Below are positions 23,860-35,640 of a DNA stretch of 40,164 nt, in pieces. The stretch comes from Mycogone perniciosa (taxonomy: Eukaryota > Ascomycota > Sordariomycetes > Hypocreales > Hypocreaceae), in the NCBI GenBank assembly GCA_025331125.1, contig JAOALB010000060.1, forward strand, positions 1 through 40,164, written 5' to 3'. The notes beneath the pieces are model-generated. The model saw only the letters and a list, made by a program, of their open reading frames with translations, had not been told where the DNA came from and did no database searches. The position numbers and the translations under genes were made by a program. Positions within the stretch are counted from its first letter, which is position 1; each line of letters opens with the position of its first letter.

Positions 23860-24620
23860 ACAACTTAAAGAAGCTCTAGCACCTATAATTAGGATATTTA
23901 AGCTAAAAAGCGCTTAAAGCATTAGTAAAGAATATAAGGAATATATATATTAAAGGAATTATATAAATAAAGTGTAAAGCCTATAGTTTTATATATACAA
24001 AACAGGTTATTTTTTATAGAATATTTAAAAGATAAGCTTTAAAACTATTTTTTAAAGTGTATTAAAATCTTTAAGATTATCTTTATAGTTATAATAAAGA
24101 TAACTGGCTTTTAATATTTAAAAAAGAATATACTTTATAGTTATATATATGCCCTTTATTAAATAAAAAACAGGATATTATTTTTAATACTTTCTTTAAC
24201 TTTATAAATATAGTAAAAATATAATATAATATCTTAATGTATTTTTTTAAGCAAAATAATAAAAAAGCTATAATTGCAGTTAAAGGCTTAATATACTTTT
24301 AGATCTAAGTAAATACAGAAGGAATTATCTTAAAGCTTGCCCCTTTTTATATATATAAGCCGAATAGCGCTTTAAAGCGCGCAGGTTAAGAAGTTATAAA
24401 TAAATCGATAAAAATACTTAAAGCTGTAAGCCTTTTAACCGATTTATAGCCTAAAAGTATAAAAGCTGCAGTAAATATTATTAATATAAATTTTATATAT
24501 AGCTTTAATATAATATTACCTATTAAAAAATTAAAGTAATAGTTTTGCGATTTTGCGTCCCTTTTAATAAAAGAGTTATCCGCAGACTTATAGCCAGATT
24601 AAAGCGGACTTTATATATAC
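23860..24620 (+). pseudogene. Element C integrase relic (copia type)
   Basis: The plus-strand frame reads KALKALVKNIRNIYIKGII near 23910-23965 and then KCKAYSFIYTKQVI, the GAG-pre-integrase zinc-binding region before copia integrase. It continues with YSYNKDNWLLIFKKEYTL near 24090-24140 and LLNKKQDIIFNTFFNFINI around 24155-24210, the integrase core. The relative position upstream of the reverse transcriptase confirms Ty1/copia. Stops are frequent, so it is not functional. Confidence 0.75.
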
Positions 24621-25839
24621 GGCTGCCGCGCCTATATACTTAATAGAGACTATAAAGCTGGCTAGAATAAAAGAGAATTTAAAATAAAGCCTAAAGGCCT
24701 AATTGGATATTTTATTAAATATACTGCAAATAATATATATTATATTTAATTACTTTATTTAATAAACGTAATTATTATAAAGAATATATAGTTTAATAAA
24801 ATTAACTTTTTTAATAGTAAAAAAGAAAGCGTAGATAAGTTATCTATAGTTAAATTAAATAAGCTGTTTAATAAAGTTAAAGAAAATAAACTAAAATTTA
24901 AACTTTTCCTAATATATATTCCTACAGTAAAGGATACCTTTATAAGTAATATAAAAAAAGAGAGTATACTTTTAAGGGTAAAAATAGTATAAAGTATTAA
25001 AATTAGCTTAATAAATACTTTAAGTAAACTATTAGTATACCTAGAAAGACTTTTTAGTTTTTAAATATTAAAGGCTACTTTAGAATAGTTAATCTTTATA
25101 GATAAAACTAGTGCGCTAATAGGAACTTTAAGTAATACTTTTGAGAGCGTTTTACCCCTCTTTAAAGAAAGAGAGCTAGTAGAAGAATAGCTTTATATAT
25201 TAAGGGTATACTACTTAATAAAAGGGGATAAACTGCTATAGCTAAAGGCAGATTAATATATAAAAGACTTATTTACTTTTATATTAAAAAAGCAGATTTT
25301 AAAGGAAAAGCCAGCAAATAATTCCTTAAACAGCAAAACAATAGCTAATATTTATAAAAATATAAAGCTTTAAGGGAAATAACCTGTAAAAAAGGTTAAT
25401 AAATATCTTTTAGTATATAGGATTAGAATATATACCCCGAGCATTACTTTAAAGGATAATAAGCCTAATATATATTTAATAATTACAGGACTTTTTAGTT
25501 TAATACTATATTAATTACTACTTAATTAATAAAAGCTAATAAATAGTAAATTAAAAAGTATAGTAATAATATTTACTATTTTTAATACAGCAATAAATTA
25601 AAAAGCTTCCTTTTAAAAAAGTATTGCTTTTAATAAGTAAATTATTTACTAGAAGGATTTAGCGAAACTGCTAAAAGACTAAAAGGAGCTTATAAAATAC
25701 TTATTTAAAGCTAGGTTTAAATAAACTGTATATAATAAAATTAACTCTTTATACGCGAAAAGAACCTAGTAAAAGATACTATACTTAAAGGCAAAAATAA
25801 AGCTATTACCTATATATTAGGTTTTTATATATAAGTTTA

Positions 25840-27350
25840 ACTAAAATAGAAATTTAAAATACTATAAAGCTTAACTTATAGTTTAAGGGGATTTATAGGA
25901 ATACTTTATAATAAAGAATATATATATAGCTATACTAACAGTGCATTCTTTCTATATATTTATTACTTTAGCAGTAAAATTTAACTTTAAGTTAAAATAG
26001 TATAATATTAAAAATGCTTTTCTTAATGCTTTAAAGGATAAAAATTCGAAACTAGTTATATATAAGCTTTTTAAAGGTTTTAAGCTATTAAATATCTGTT
26101 TAAAGCTCGCTAAAGCCTTATATAGGCTAAAGGATTTACTAAAACTATAATTTAATAAATTATTTTTAAGTTTAAGGAAATAAAGGTTAATTTTAAGCTT
26201 TAAAAAGCCCTGCCTCTTTTATAATTAAACTTAAAAGATTTTTATTATATTTTATATAAATAATATCTTAATTATATATTATTATAATAATAAAGCTCTT
26301 TATACTAAGCTATTAAATACCTTTAAAGTAAAGTATAAGCTTTATAATAAAGGGGATATATAATAGTTTTTAAATATTAAAATTACTTAAAATTATAAAA
26401 AGTATAGGATATACTTTTCTTATAAAACCTATTTTAAAAAGGTTATAAAATAATTTAAGCTTAATAATAGAATATAGCTTCCTATAATTTTAATACTAGT
26501 TATAAAGCTTAAAAAAGCTATAATATAAGCTATAAAAGCAACTATTAAAATATATTAAAAAAAGGTAGGATCTATACTTTATATAACTATTATAATAAGG
26601 CTAGATATAGTATATAATACTTTAGCTTTATTACAGTTCTTAATTAACCTTAATAAAAAGTACTTTAAAGCAGTTAATTAGCTAATCTGCTATCTATATA
26701 TATAGCGCATTTTAACTCTTTAATATAAAGGGCAAGGTAAAATATAGGTTTTAACTGCCTTAAATAATACTTTTTTTATTAATAATATAAATACTTAAAG
26801 ATTATTTTAAAGGTATTTTATTATACTCTTTTTAAGCCTTATCTTATAAAATACTATATATTAAAGTATAGTTAATATATCTATAATTAAAGTAAAGTTA
26901 TTTACCTTTACTTAAATAGTAAAAGAGGCAATAAATTTATATTACTTTTTCTAGAAAATAAAATTTAACTTTAATATTAATTAAAATATTAACTATAATA
27001 ATCAGTTAACTATATATTTTATAATTTAAAAGAATATATAAATTAATATTTACTTATATTATATTAATATATAAAATATATAGCTTTAATAGGAATATTA
27101 AAAAAGATTATTTCTTAATTTTTTATCTCTTTATTAACTTTATACCTGCTAATAAATTTATTAAAGCCTTTTTAATAGTATTTTAAATACTTTAAAGTAT
27201 TATTAAATTTAATAGATATATAATTATTAAAATAAAATATATAAAAGTATAGGAAATTATTTAATTTTAGCTTAAAGGCTATTTATTATAAGGGGTATAC
27301 CCTATTACTGTAATAATTAATTACTTAAAGCTTTTTACCTTTTATGCATT
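25840..27350 (+). pseudogene. Element C reverse transcriptase and RNase H relic (copia type)
   Basis: Copia reverse transcriptase motifs are readable: LTVHSFYIFITLAVKFNFKL near 25935-26000, YNIKNAFLNALKDKNSK near 26005-26060, KLFKGFKLLNICLKLAKALY around 26070-26130, and FIIFYINNILII at 26241-26276. The last is the YVDD box with both aspartates changed to Asn (26259-26264). FKVKYKLYNKGDI near 26320 follows, and RNase H-like segments run on to about 27350. Frameshifts and stops abound. The order and motifs separate it clearly from the gypsy elements around it. Confidence 0.82.
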
Positions 27351-27779
27351 TATATATAAAAGGCATTATTATTATAGCTATTTAAAGCAGCTGCCTCTTT
27401 AATATAAATTAAATCCTCCTCTTTTAATGAATTAAATTAAAAGTATAATGCCTTTTTATACTAAATTACTATTTAATTGCATTAATTTATAAATATATAA
27501 AAAAAGAATAGTATATTTACTTAATTATTATTTTTATTTACAGCTTAAAAGAGCCAGTATATAATCGGTATAAATACTAAATGACTATAAAGTATATAAT
27601 TAATTAAAATAATATAGTAAAAGTAAGGAAAAAATATATTAAAGAGTATATTAGTAATTATTATTAATATAAGCAGTATATTACTAAAAGTAGGCGATAG
27701 TAATATATTAAAAGAAATGTTTTTTACTAGTAATTATTAACTTAAAATAACCTTTATAAAAAGGGGATAATAGTATAGC

Positions 27780-28125
27780 AGTAAAGGCAGCTGCGGGAGT
27801 AAAGGCAGAAGTAGAGACTATTATAGGAGTAGCTGTAGTAAAAGCAGCAATTAAAGCAGTAGCAGTAATAATAGGGGTAAAGGGCAGAGTAAAAGTAAAA
27901 GCAGTAATAGAAGTTATAGGAGTAGGAGGAGGAGCTAATAAAAACGCTGTAGTGCGCAGTTTAGTAAAGGCTTTTTTGCGATTTTTAGTAAGCCTTAATT
28001 TAAGATAAAAGAGAGGCTAAGTAACTAGACTAGCCAGCGCAGTAATAGAAACTAAACTAGCTGGAGTAAAAGCTAGTATAAGAGCAGCAGTTAGCGTAAA
28101 AGCAGTAAAAGGTATAGCCGCCTAA
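27780..28125 (+). repeat. Purine-strand GTA/GCA-repeat tract in element C
   Basis: About 340 bases rich in AGTA, GCAGTA and GGAGTA units, with far more G than the surroundings and few TA steps. It lies between the pol relic and the right LTR of element C. It looks like a decayed trinucleotide array. It could once have encoded a low-complexity Ser/Gly or Ala/Val segment. Confidence 0.6.
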
Positions 28126-28629
28126 AAACAATTAATGCTATAATAAGCTACCTTTAAAGGGCAACTGCAACTATATTTAATTAAAAAGGTATTTTTATTC
28201 TATAATTTTATTATTAGCTAATAAAAGTATATTATAAAAGGAATATATAAAAAGTGTAATATTTATTAAGGCTATATTAATACTGCTAATACTACTATTA
28301 ATAATAATAATAATAATATTAATAATTAAAGAAAAAAAGTAAAGAATAAAGCTAAAGGATAGTTAATATATTTATTTTAACTGTTTAAAATTTATTTATT
28401 TATTTAAAAAACTTTATTATTTAACTTTTTATTATTATAGATTAATAATAGCTATAGCGTTTATATCCCTTTTACTTTAATAATAGAATATTAATATATA
28501 TTTATAATAAAGGAGCTTTTAATTAAGTAAAAGAGGCTTTAAAAGTGCAGCCAGATAGTTATAATACTATAAATAGACTGGGATAGCAGTTAATAAAACA
28601 CTAGGAATAGCTTTATTAACTGGGGGGTA

Positions 28630-28903
28630 TATTAGGTTAAGTAGGCTAAAGACCTACTACTTATTAGCGCTTATTAATACTAAGGAGCTTTTATTTGCTT
28701 ATCTAGCAGATACCAGCTAATATATATATCGCGTAAGCGATATATTAGACTATATAGGCGCTTATAATATATATATTCTATATTTTCCTTTATATTAGCT
28801 ATATATATATATAGTGAGGCTATTACAGTATATTTATTACTAGAATCAAGCTTTATTCCCATTTCTCTCTATACTCTATATAGCTATACCACGCTCCGCA
28901 ACA
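28630..28903 (+). repeat. Right LTR of element C
   Basis: Begins TATTAGGTTAAGTAGGC and ends CTCCGCAACA, followed by the target duplication copy TTTAA. Confidence 0.87.
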
Positions 28904-29970
28904 TTTAAAATATTATAGCTATAGTAATATAATCCTAATATTAACTGGCCTATATTAATAGTTACCTTTAACTTATAATACTATTTAATAAATTATTGCC
29001 TTTAAACCTATACTATATTAATAATCCTTAATTTAATAACTATTTTATATAATATTAATATCTTAAATAAACCTTTAAAATTAATACTTTATACTATTCA
29101 TAAAAAATAAAATAATATATTAAAAAAGATAAGAAAAAAGGTTAAAAAGAACATTAAATTTTAAGCCTATATTAAAAGTATATTAAAAGAGATAATGCCT
29201 TAATAGGGAAAAAGGGACCTATATATTAACCTTATGTTAATATTAAAGTAAAATTACTATTATATTTATTAACTTAATAACTGTAAAGGATTAGAGATTA
29301 AAGTATAAATAATATTAAATAAGCCTTTAACATTAGTTTTAATAATATTTATAGCTAATAGCTATTAATATTTATATTAATATAACCTAGTATAACTCTT
29401 TAAGCTAAATATACTAATACTTAATAACCCTATAGTAGTAGCGCTATATAAGTAACCTAACCTAATAAATATTTGAATATCCGCTATAATATTATTTATT
29501 TAATTTTATAAAGACCTATATACTTAATATATAAAATTAACTGAAGCAGACTTAGCAGAAAATATATAAAAGCGGGAATATAAAGTATATTAACTACTAA
29601 AGCTTAATAAAAATACCTTTATAAATATATTATAAAGATAAAGCAGCTTTAGAGTAGTATAAGCACTATTCCTTTAAGCTTTTTATAAATTCTTTATATA
29701 CTGCTATAGTAAAAAGCACCTTTAAAGGATATTAAAGTCTAATATTAATAAATTTATAAAAGTAAAGTTAAAACTAATAGAAAGTAATATTTAAAAAAAA
29801 CTTTTTAATTAACTATAAAATAAAATTATTAGCTTCCTTTTATAACTAGTAAATAAACTTCCCTTTAAAAGATTATAAAACTATAAAATTAAGCTTTTAT
29901 TAAAAAAAGAACTACTATATTAAAAAAACCGCTTAATATTATTAAATAAACTTTAAATTATAAGAAAATA
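28904..29970 (+). pseudogene. Element B gag end and protease region, decayed
   Basis: Resumes element B after element C and leads into its reverse transcriptase. By position it should contain the end of gag and the protease. No protease motif could be read safely. The sequence is AT-saturated with many stops. Confidence 0.45.
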
Positions 29971-29979
29971 GTTAAATAA

Positions 29980-31110
29980 AAACTTAGCTAAAGGATTTAT
30001 TAAAGAATTTAAAGTAAAATATACTGCCCCTTTACTTTTTATTATAAAACCTAGAAAAGGCATTTATATTTATTAAAACTATTAAAACTTTAATAATATT
30101 ACTATAAAGAATCGCTACCTATTACTGCTAATCTAGGAAATATTAAATAATCTATATAATATTAGATTTTATATTAAGCTAGATATAATAGCTACCTTTA
30201 ATAAATTTAAAATTATAACGGGATATAAATAAAAGACAGCTTTTATAACCTAATTTAGGCTATTTAAAACCTTTATTATACCTTTTAGCCTTTATAATAC
30301 CCTAGCCCTTTTCTAATACTATATTAACTATACCCTATATAATTTATATAATAAAATTTATATTGCCTACTTTAATAATATCTTAATCTATTTAACTATA
30401 TAAAAAAATATTAATACTATATATAAAAAGTTATAAATAAATTAATTAATATAGGTCTTTAAGTCGATATTAAAAAATATAAACTTAAAAAAATAAAAAT
30501 AAAGTACTTTAACTTAATTATTATAAGCAATAGCATTAAAATAGACTTTAAGAAAATACCTGCAATTATAAGTTAAAAGAGACCTTTAAACCATTATAAA
30601 CTCTAATATTTCCTAAGCTTTGCAAATTTCTATTAATAGTTTATTAAAGACTTTTCCAATATCTATAAACCTTTAAATAGCTTTTTAAAAAAAGATATAC
30701 TATAAAATTAAACAGAACTCTATACTATTGCATTTAACTGCTTTAAAACCCAGTTTATAACCGCCTTAATTTTTACCTTCTTTAACTATAATAAAAAGAT
30801 AATCTTGAAAATAAATACTTTAAACTAAATATCTAGTAATATTCTCTTTTAATATAATAAAAATAGTATCCTATAATTAATAATATATTTATTATTAAAG
30901 TATTTACCTATTAAATATAATTATAAAATTTATAATAAAAAACTATTAGCTATTATTAAATTATTAAAAAAATAGCGCCTTAAACTTTAAAGTATAAAAA
31001 ATAAATTTAAAGTTATTATAAACTATAAAAACTTAAAATACTTTATAACTATTAAAGTATTAAATTAAAAATAAATCTATTAATGTAAATTCCTATCTTA
31101 ATATAATTTC
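29980..31110 (+). pseudogene. Element B reverse transcriptase and RNase H relic (gypsy type)
   Basis: The frame starts GFIKEFKVKYTAPLLFIIKP near 29992. It continues with ITIKNRYLLLLI, then FYIKLDIIATFNKFKI near 30170-30215, and AYFNNILIYL near 30365-30394 (the YxDD box lost to YFNN at 30368-30379). KYFNLIIISNSIKIDFKKI follows near 30505-30560, then SFANFYQxFIKDFSNIYKPL near 30617-30675, and an RNase H segment with YNKKLLAIIKLL near 30930-30970. This is typical Ty3/gypsy order. The protein differs from elements O and A, so B is a separate family. Confidence 0.84.
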
Positions 31111-31699
31111 TAGATTATTTATTAGTTTAGGTTAAAAGCAGTAAAGCTTAATATATTAAGCAGGAGATCTTAAAATATCCCAGTAAAATTAAACTAGGAT
31201 AATAGTTAATTAAAAGAAGAAAAAAAACTTTACTTTTAAAAAGCTGCTTTAACCCTTATACTTATATTAATATTATAGGAAATATAAATAATAAAAACCT
31301 TTTCGCTATAATAATTAGCACCCTAATCCTAGACTTAAAGATATTAATTAATAAAATAATTAATAAAGCCTATAAAATATTAAATATAGCGAATATTATA
31401 ATATAGGCGCTTTAAAACCTAACTATTTAATAATAGCTTAAAAGTATTTAAAGTAATTTAAAGGCAGCTATATAAGACTTTTAAATCTGCAGTAATTAAA
31501 TATATTACTAAGAATAACTTTTCCTCCTATTAATAAATAAAGTGAAAATATAAGTTATATATTAAATATACTTTTTTAAGCTAAGAGGATACTTAAAATA
31601 AATAAAAACACTAAACCTTTTTAGCTATATATATTAATAGCTGCAAATATTAATTAATATTAATACTTTTATTAAAAGTTATAACCTATACTTTTAAAT

Positions 31700-32600
31700 A
31701 AACTTAAATAAATTTATTTCTTTAAAAATTTTAAAACTATTACTAATACTATTTTAAGCTTAAAGTAATATCTTAGTAAACTATATTATACTACTGCTTA
31801 ACTATAACTAGTAAAGCTTAGTCTATAAAAATATCTTTATAATAGTATACTATTTAATAAAAATATATTATTTTATTACTATTTATATATTTAATATTAA
31901 AAGATTTACTAATACCTTTATTTTATATATTTACACTTTATATAAAGCCTTAAAAATAATTATATTAAATTAAAATACTTAATTTATATTTAAATTCTAA
32001 AAGCAGCTATTTTAATAACTTAAAATCTACTTTAAATATTCTTTAGCTTATTATCTAAAAATTAATAGCTAGATTAAATAGCTAAATATAAAAGTAAAGC
32101 AGTATTTTAAGCACTTTATAAGTTTTTATTAAAATAATTAAATAAAATAATTACTATTTATAGAATTTACTTAAAATAATTAAATATTTAAAATAATAAA
32201 AACCTTACTATTCTTTGCAAATTACAGTTTTTACTTATATTTAAAAGTTAAGCCTTTAAACCTTTACCTATTAAACTTATCTATTATTTAAAAAAGGAGT
32301 TTCTATAAAGCAGATACTATAGTTAAATATTTTTAATAAATTTTAAATTAATTAAAAGCCTTTATAGTATACTTAATTATTTAATATAAAGCTGCAGTTA
32401 ATATATTAAAAAAGGATTTATATTAATTTACAGTTAATAAAAAAGTATAGTTAAAGATTAAATACTTTAAAATAAACTGCTCAATAAAAAAAAATAATAA
32501 ATAAATAGGCCTATATAAAATCTTTAATATATACCTTCAAGCCTATTAACTTAAACTCTTTAACTATATTTATATTTTCTTTATATTTTATAACTCTTTT
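31700..32600 (+). pseudogene. Element B integrase relic
   Basis: The plus-strand frame reads QFIFKF, then LKIYFKYSLAYYLKINS near 32010-32080, then a decayed LNxxxKQYFKHFISFY and LLFIEFT, NNxIFKIIKTLLFFANY to about 32225. These match the late part of the gypsy integrase catalytic core (the region after the second Asp and around YHPxTDGQTE). Further on, GLYKIFNIYLQAY and IFFIFYNSFL near 32511-32600 match the C-terminal integrase tail. Stops make it non-functional. Confidence 0.75.
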
Positions 32601-33052
32601 TTAAACTATTAATAGTTAATAAAGCAGGCTAATAAATATATTTACTAGGATAAAATACTATTAATAAGTAAAAGAATAAAAATATATAGGGATAAATCCT
32701 TAAAAGAGATAATAAAATAAATAAAATAGTAGAAAAGTAAGGATTTAATAATATTCTTAACTGCTATAATAAAGATAACCTATACTATTATATAGCCTAG
32801 AAACACTATATATTAAACTGGTAACCCGCGAAAGACCTTAAAGGATAAAATACTGCCCTTTTAAAATACTATATAAAAAACCCTAATAAGCCCAGCCCGC
32901 TTATTTAGGTTAAAAAGAGGAAGATAACCAACTAGCTAGACCCGCGATATAGCAGCCGCTTATAATAGAATTAATATAATAAAAGGATTAGAATATATAT
33001 AGTTTTAGAATAGCTATTTAAAGGCAAATAGAGTTTAAAAGGGGGGGGGTAT
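32601..33052 (+). other. Element B 3' non-coding or pol end
   Basis: No clear protein. It holds the end of the element before the right LTR, with islands of retained G and C (about 32820-32960) and a nine-G run at 33041-33049, which is the likely polypurine tract. Confidence 0.5.
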
Positions 33053-33214
33053 TATTACGGCACTAAACCTGCCCTCTAATAACTTATTAGTATTATATGC
33101 GTCCTCACGTAATAGCTTAGTCCTACACCTCCGAACCATATTCTTATAGCTTCTTGCCTTGTTTAAGGCATAATAAAGATATCACCTTAACCCGCTGTTC
33201 CATATACCATGATA
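33053..33214 (+). repeat. Right LTR of element B
   Basis: Begins TATTACGGCACTAAACCTG and ends CCATGATA, then TAAAC. It keeps more CpG and C than the left copy. Confidence 0.88.
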
Positions 33215-34350
33215 TAAACCCTTAAAATATAAACTATACAGTAAACTCTAACCCTTACTAATACCAGAACAACTATAAAAGTTAATTGTATTAAACTTTA
33301 TTATTAAACTACTACTATCTATTAAGTTAAAATTAAAAATTAAATATAATAGTATTTTAATAAATATAGACCAATTTATTAAATACTTTTACTTCCTTTT
33401 ACATAAAAAAGTAATAAATGTAAAAACACTAGCTTATATATTCTTATAATTTATTGCAGTTAACTATATAATTCCAGCTAAGATTATTTTTAACCAAGGA
33501 TTAACCTTTATATTTAAATTCTAGTAAGCATTTATAAACTAATTAAATATAAATTATAAGTTTAATACTATATACTACCTATAAATAAATAGATAAATAA
33601 AATGTATTAACTAGGTTATTAAAGCCTATCTAAAAAGTTATATTAACTTTAACTAAATCAATTAAATAATAAAGTTATTAATTGTATAGATATCCTATAA
33701 TAGTAATATTTTAAAGTTAACTAGACTTAGCTCTATATACGCTAACTACAGCTTTATACCAGACATATATAAAACGCTAAAGAAAGGCCTATATATTAAT
33801 AAAATATAAATTAAAGCTAAAGATATAAAGCAGTTATATAAAGAAATATAAGTATACCTTTATTTTATATAAAAAGAAATAAAAAAAAATACTAATAAAT
33901 ATAAATTAAAAAGACTAATCTTTAAAGAGGGAGATATAGTTTACCTATACTATTATTCGCTAGGAAAAAAGACTGTAAATATTAAAATAATATAACTAAA
34001 CAATAAATTAAATGTTAAAAAACTTAAACTTTACCTAATTAAAAAGGTTATTTTAAAAGTCACTTATAAACTTATACTATCAAATAGTATTTAGATTTAC
34101 CTAGTATTTTATATTTTACTATTTAAGAAAGTATTATAAAATAAATTAGAAAATAAATTAATTATAGACTTAATTAAAGTTTTAACAGTTAAAAAAAATA
34201 TAAAATTAAAAAAATTAAAGCTATAAAAGCAGAAAATAATAAACGTTAGTATTTAATTAAATAAAAAAACTATAAAAAGAAATATAACTTTTAAAAACCT
34301 ACTAAACACCTATTAAACACTAAAAATAAACTTAAATAGTTTTATTAATC
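33215..34350 (+). pseudogene. Element O pol, 3' part: integrase and chromodomain relic
   Basis: Continues element O after element B. The integrase frame reads LAYIFL, then FIAVNYIIPAKIIFNQGLTF near 33450-33510, then NYKFNTIYYL near 33550-33580. The chromodomain segment reads KIKKIKAIKAENNKR near 34200-34245. Both align with element A at 17290-17440 and 18050-18110. Stops are common and the second integrase Asp is lost. Together with 8752-11598 it completes the gypsy pol order in element O. Confidence 0.8.
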
Positions 34351-35061
34351 CTTAAAACTAAAAGACTTAAATCTATAAAATTATCGCTAAGCCTTAAAAA
34401 AGCCTAATCCACTTTAGCAGGCACCCCTAATAATTAAAAATCAATTACTACCTTTACCTTTTAAATAAATAAAAAGGGCAGTATACTATCCTCTTTATCT
34501 AGACTTTATAGCCTTTATTTAAAAAGTTTAGTATATTACTTATATACCTTTTTTTTAATACACTAAATACAGTTTAAATACTTTATAGCTACTATAATCT
34601 ATAATTAAAACTCCGCTAAATAAAAATAAAGACCCTTTAGCTTTTTATTTACTTTATCCTTTTCTAGCTTAAGCTTTTTCTACTGCTTAAATATATATAT
34701 AACTAGAAAAGTTAATAAAAATGTATAGAGGAGAGGAAAGAGAGGAGCGCATAAAATAAAGTAACTAGGACCCTATTGCAAAAACAGCTTTAATATATAT
34801 ATTTACTATACTTTAAAAAGTTATTTATTATTTAATAAACTAATATCTTTTAAAAGTAAAAAGTGCAAAGTATATTAGCGGGATCGCCTTTAAAAAGAAT
34901 TAAAGAAGTAAATAAGGCACGCTTATTGGATTTATAAGCGCAAGGTTTAGTAATATAATCTATTATAGTGTTAATATAGGAAAGGTAAAAAGAATAAACA
35001 AATAAAACTTATAAAGGAACTAATAGGTTTTAAAGATAAAATTAATAGGAAGGGGATATTA
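34351..35061 (+). other. Element O 3' untranslated region
   Basis: Lies between the chromodomain relic and the right LTR. AT-rich, with no protein motif. It ends in the purine tract AGGAAGGGGATA just before the LTR at 35062. Confidence 0.55.
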
Positions 35062-35444
35062 TATTATAACCCGACTATATTAAAGACTTAGTTATAGGAT
35101 TATAGTAAAATATTAAAACCTTTAACCAATTACTAATAAATTATAGCTATAAGCGTAATCCTATAAAAGGGATTACTATATAAAACCATAATCTTAAATT
35201 AATAGGATTACTATAATTTAAACAATCTAAGTATATTTATTATATATCTCTTTTATATATAAGACTAGATAAGTTATAATTGTTAATATAGTTACTTAAA
35301 TAGTCGTTAATTGCATTTACTAGAACCACCTATTCTACAAAATCGTAACTATATTACCCTACGCAGTACTTATCCCTAACCTCTCTGTCAATATAAACCC
35401 ACAAACCTCGGTTTATCCCTTAAGAATCAACCCAGATTATCACA
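35062..35444 (+). repeat. Right LTR of element O
   Basis: Begins TATTATAACCCGACTATATT and ends CCCAGATTATCACA, followed by the target duplication ATTTT. Its outer (3') end keeps many C residues while the inner part is AT-saturated, mirroring the left LTR. Confidence 0.88.
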
Positions 35445-35640
35445 ATTTTAGTGTTAGTGTTTAATTCAAGTCTATAAAAAGGATAAAAAAGGCAAAAGGC
35501 AGTTAAAAGTAAACTATAATGTTTATAGTAGGAAAGAAAAGGTATTAAAAGGCATTAAAATTTAATTAGGTGGTATAGGTAGTGTCTAGAAAATAATTAA
35601 AGAATAGTATTTACTTAGGGAAATTCGAGCGGATCTTATT
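35445..35640. other. AT-rich right flank of element O
   Basis: The sequence is still AT-rich with a purine bias on the plus strand and no recognisable gene. It returns to normal composition near 35630, which marks the right edge of the RIP-affected island. Confidence 0.5.

Larger units (their letters stand above)
21676..28903 (+). mobile_element. Element C: Ty1/copia retrotransposon nested in element B
   Basis: LTRs of about 274 bp (21676-21949 or 21950, and 28630-28903). The target duplication is TTTAG on the left (21671-21675) and TTTAA on the right (28904-28908), one G-to-A apart as RIP would produce. Integrase lies before reverse transcriptase, the Ty1/copia order. A CTGGGGGGTATA purine tract precedes the right LTR. 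Length 7,228 bp. All frames carry many stops. Confidence 0.87.
19386..33214 (+). mobile_element. Element B: Ty3/gypsy retrotransposon with short LTRs, carrying element C
   Basis: LTRs of 161 and 162 bp (19386-19546 and 33053-33214) with target duplication TAAAC (19381-19385 and 33215-33219). The flanking sequences join to rebuild element O across the site: the left flank ends in CAGTTAAAC and the right flank continues as in A near 17060. Pol order is reverse transcriptase, RNase H, integrase, so it is Ty3/gypsy, but the LTR and protein differ from O and A. A run AAAAGGGGGGGGG is the polypurine tract before the right LTR. Without element C and its target duplication it is 6,596 bp. Confidence 0.88.
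5629..35444 (+). mobile_element. Element O: Ty3/gypsy chromodomain retrotransposon, interrupted by three insertions
   Basis: Two LTRs (5629-6014 and 35062-35444) bound the block, flanked by ATTTT at 5624-5628 and 35445-35449. Internal order is gag region, protease, reverse transcriptase, RNase H, then after the insertions integrase and chromodomain, all plus strand. Removing insert D (582+5), element A (7,687+5) and element B (13,829+5) leaves 7,703 bp, matching the uninterrupted relative A. A purine tract (AGGAAGGGGATA) precedes the right LTR. The coding region is saturated with C-to-T and G-to-A changes and stops, so it is dead. The chromodomain places it in the fungal chromovirus group; I do not assign a named family. 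Confidence 0.88.

Noticed and set aside
21726..28862. Matching 60-codon minus-strand ORFs at 21726-21908 and 28680-28862
   Set aside because: They lie at the same place in the two LTRs of element C. Their similarity follows from LTR identity, and the composition is that of AT-rich sequence rather than a protein.
5629..35444. AT-rich block as a mitochondrial insertion or centromere
   Set aside because: The sequence resolves fully into LTR elements with transition-type decay. No mitochondrial gene or tRNA is seen. A heterochromatic or pericentromeric location is possible but cannot be judged from sequence alone.
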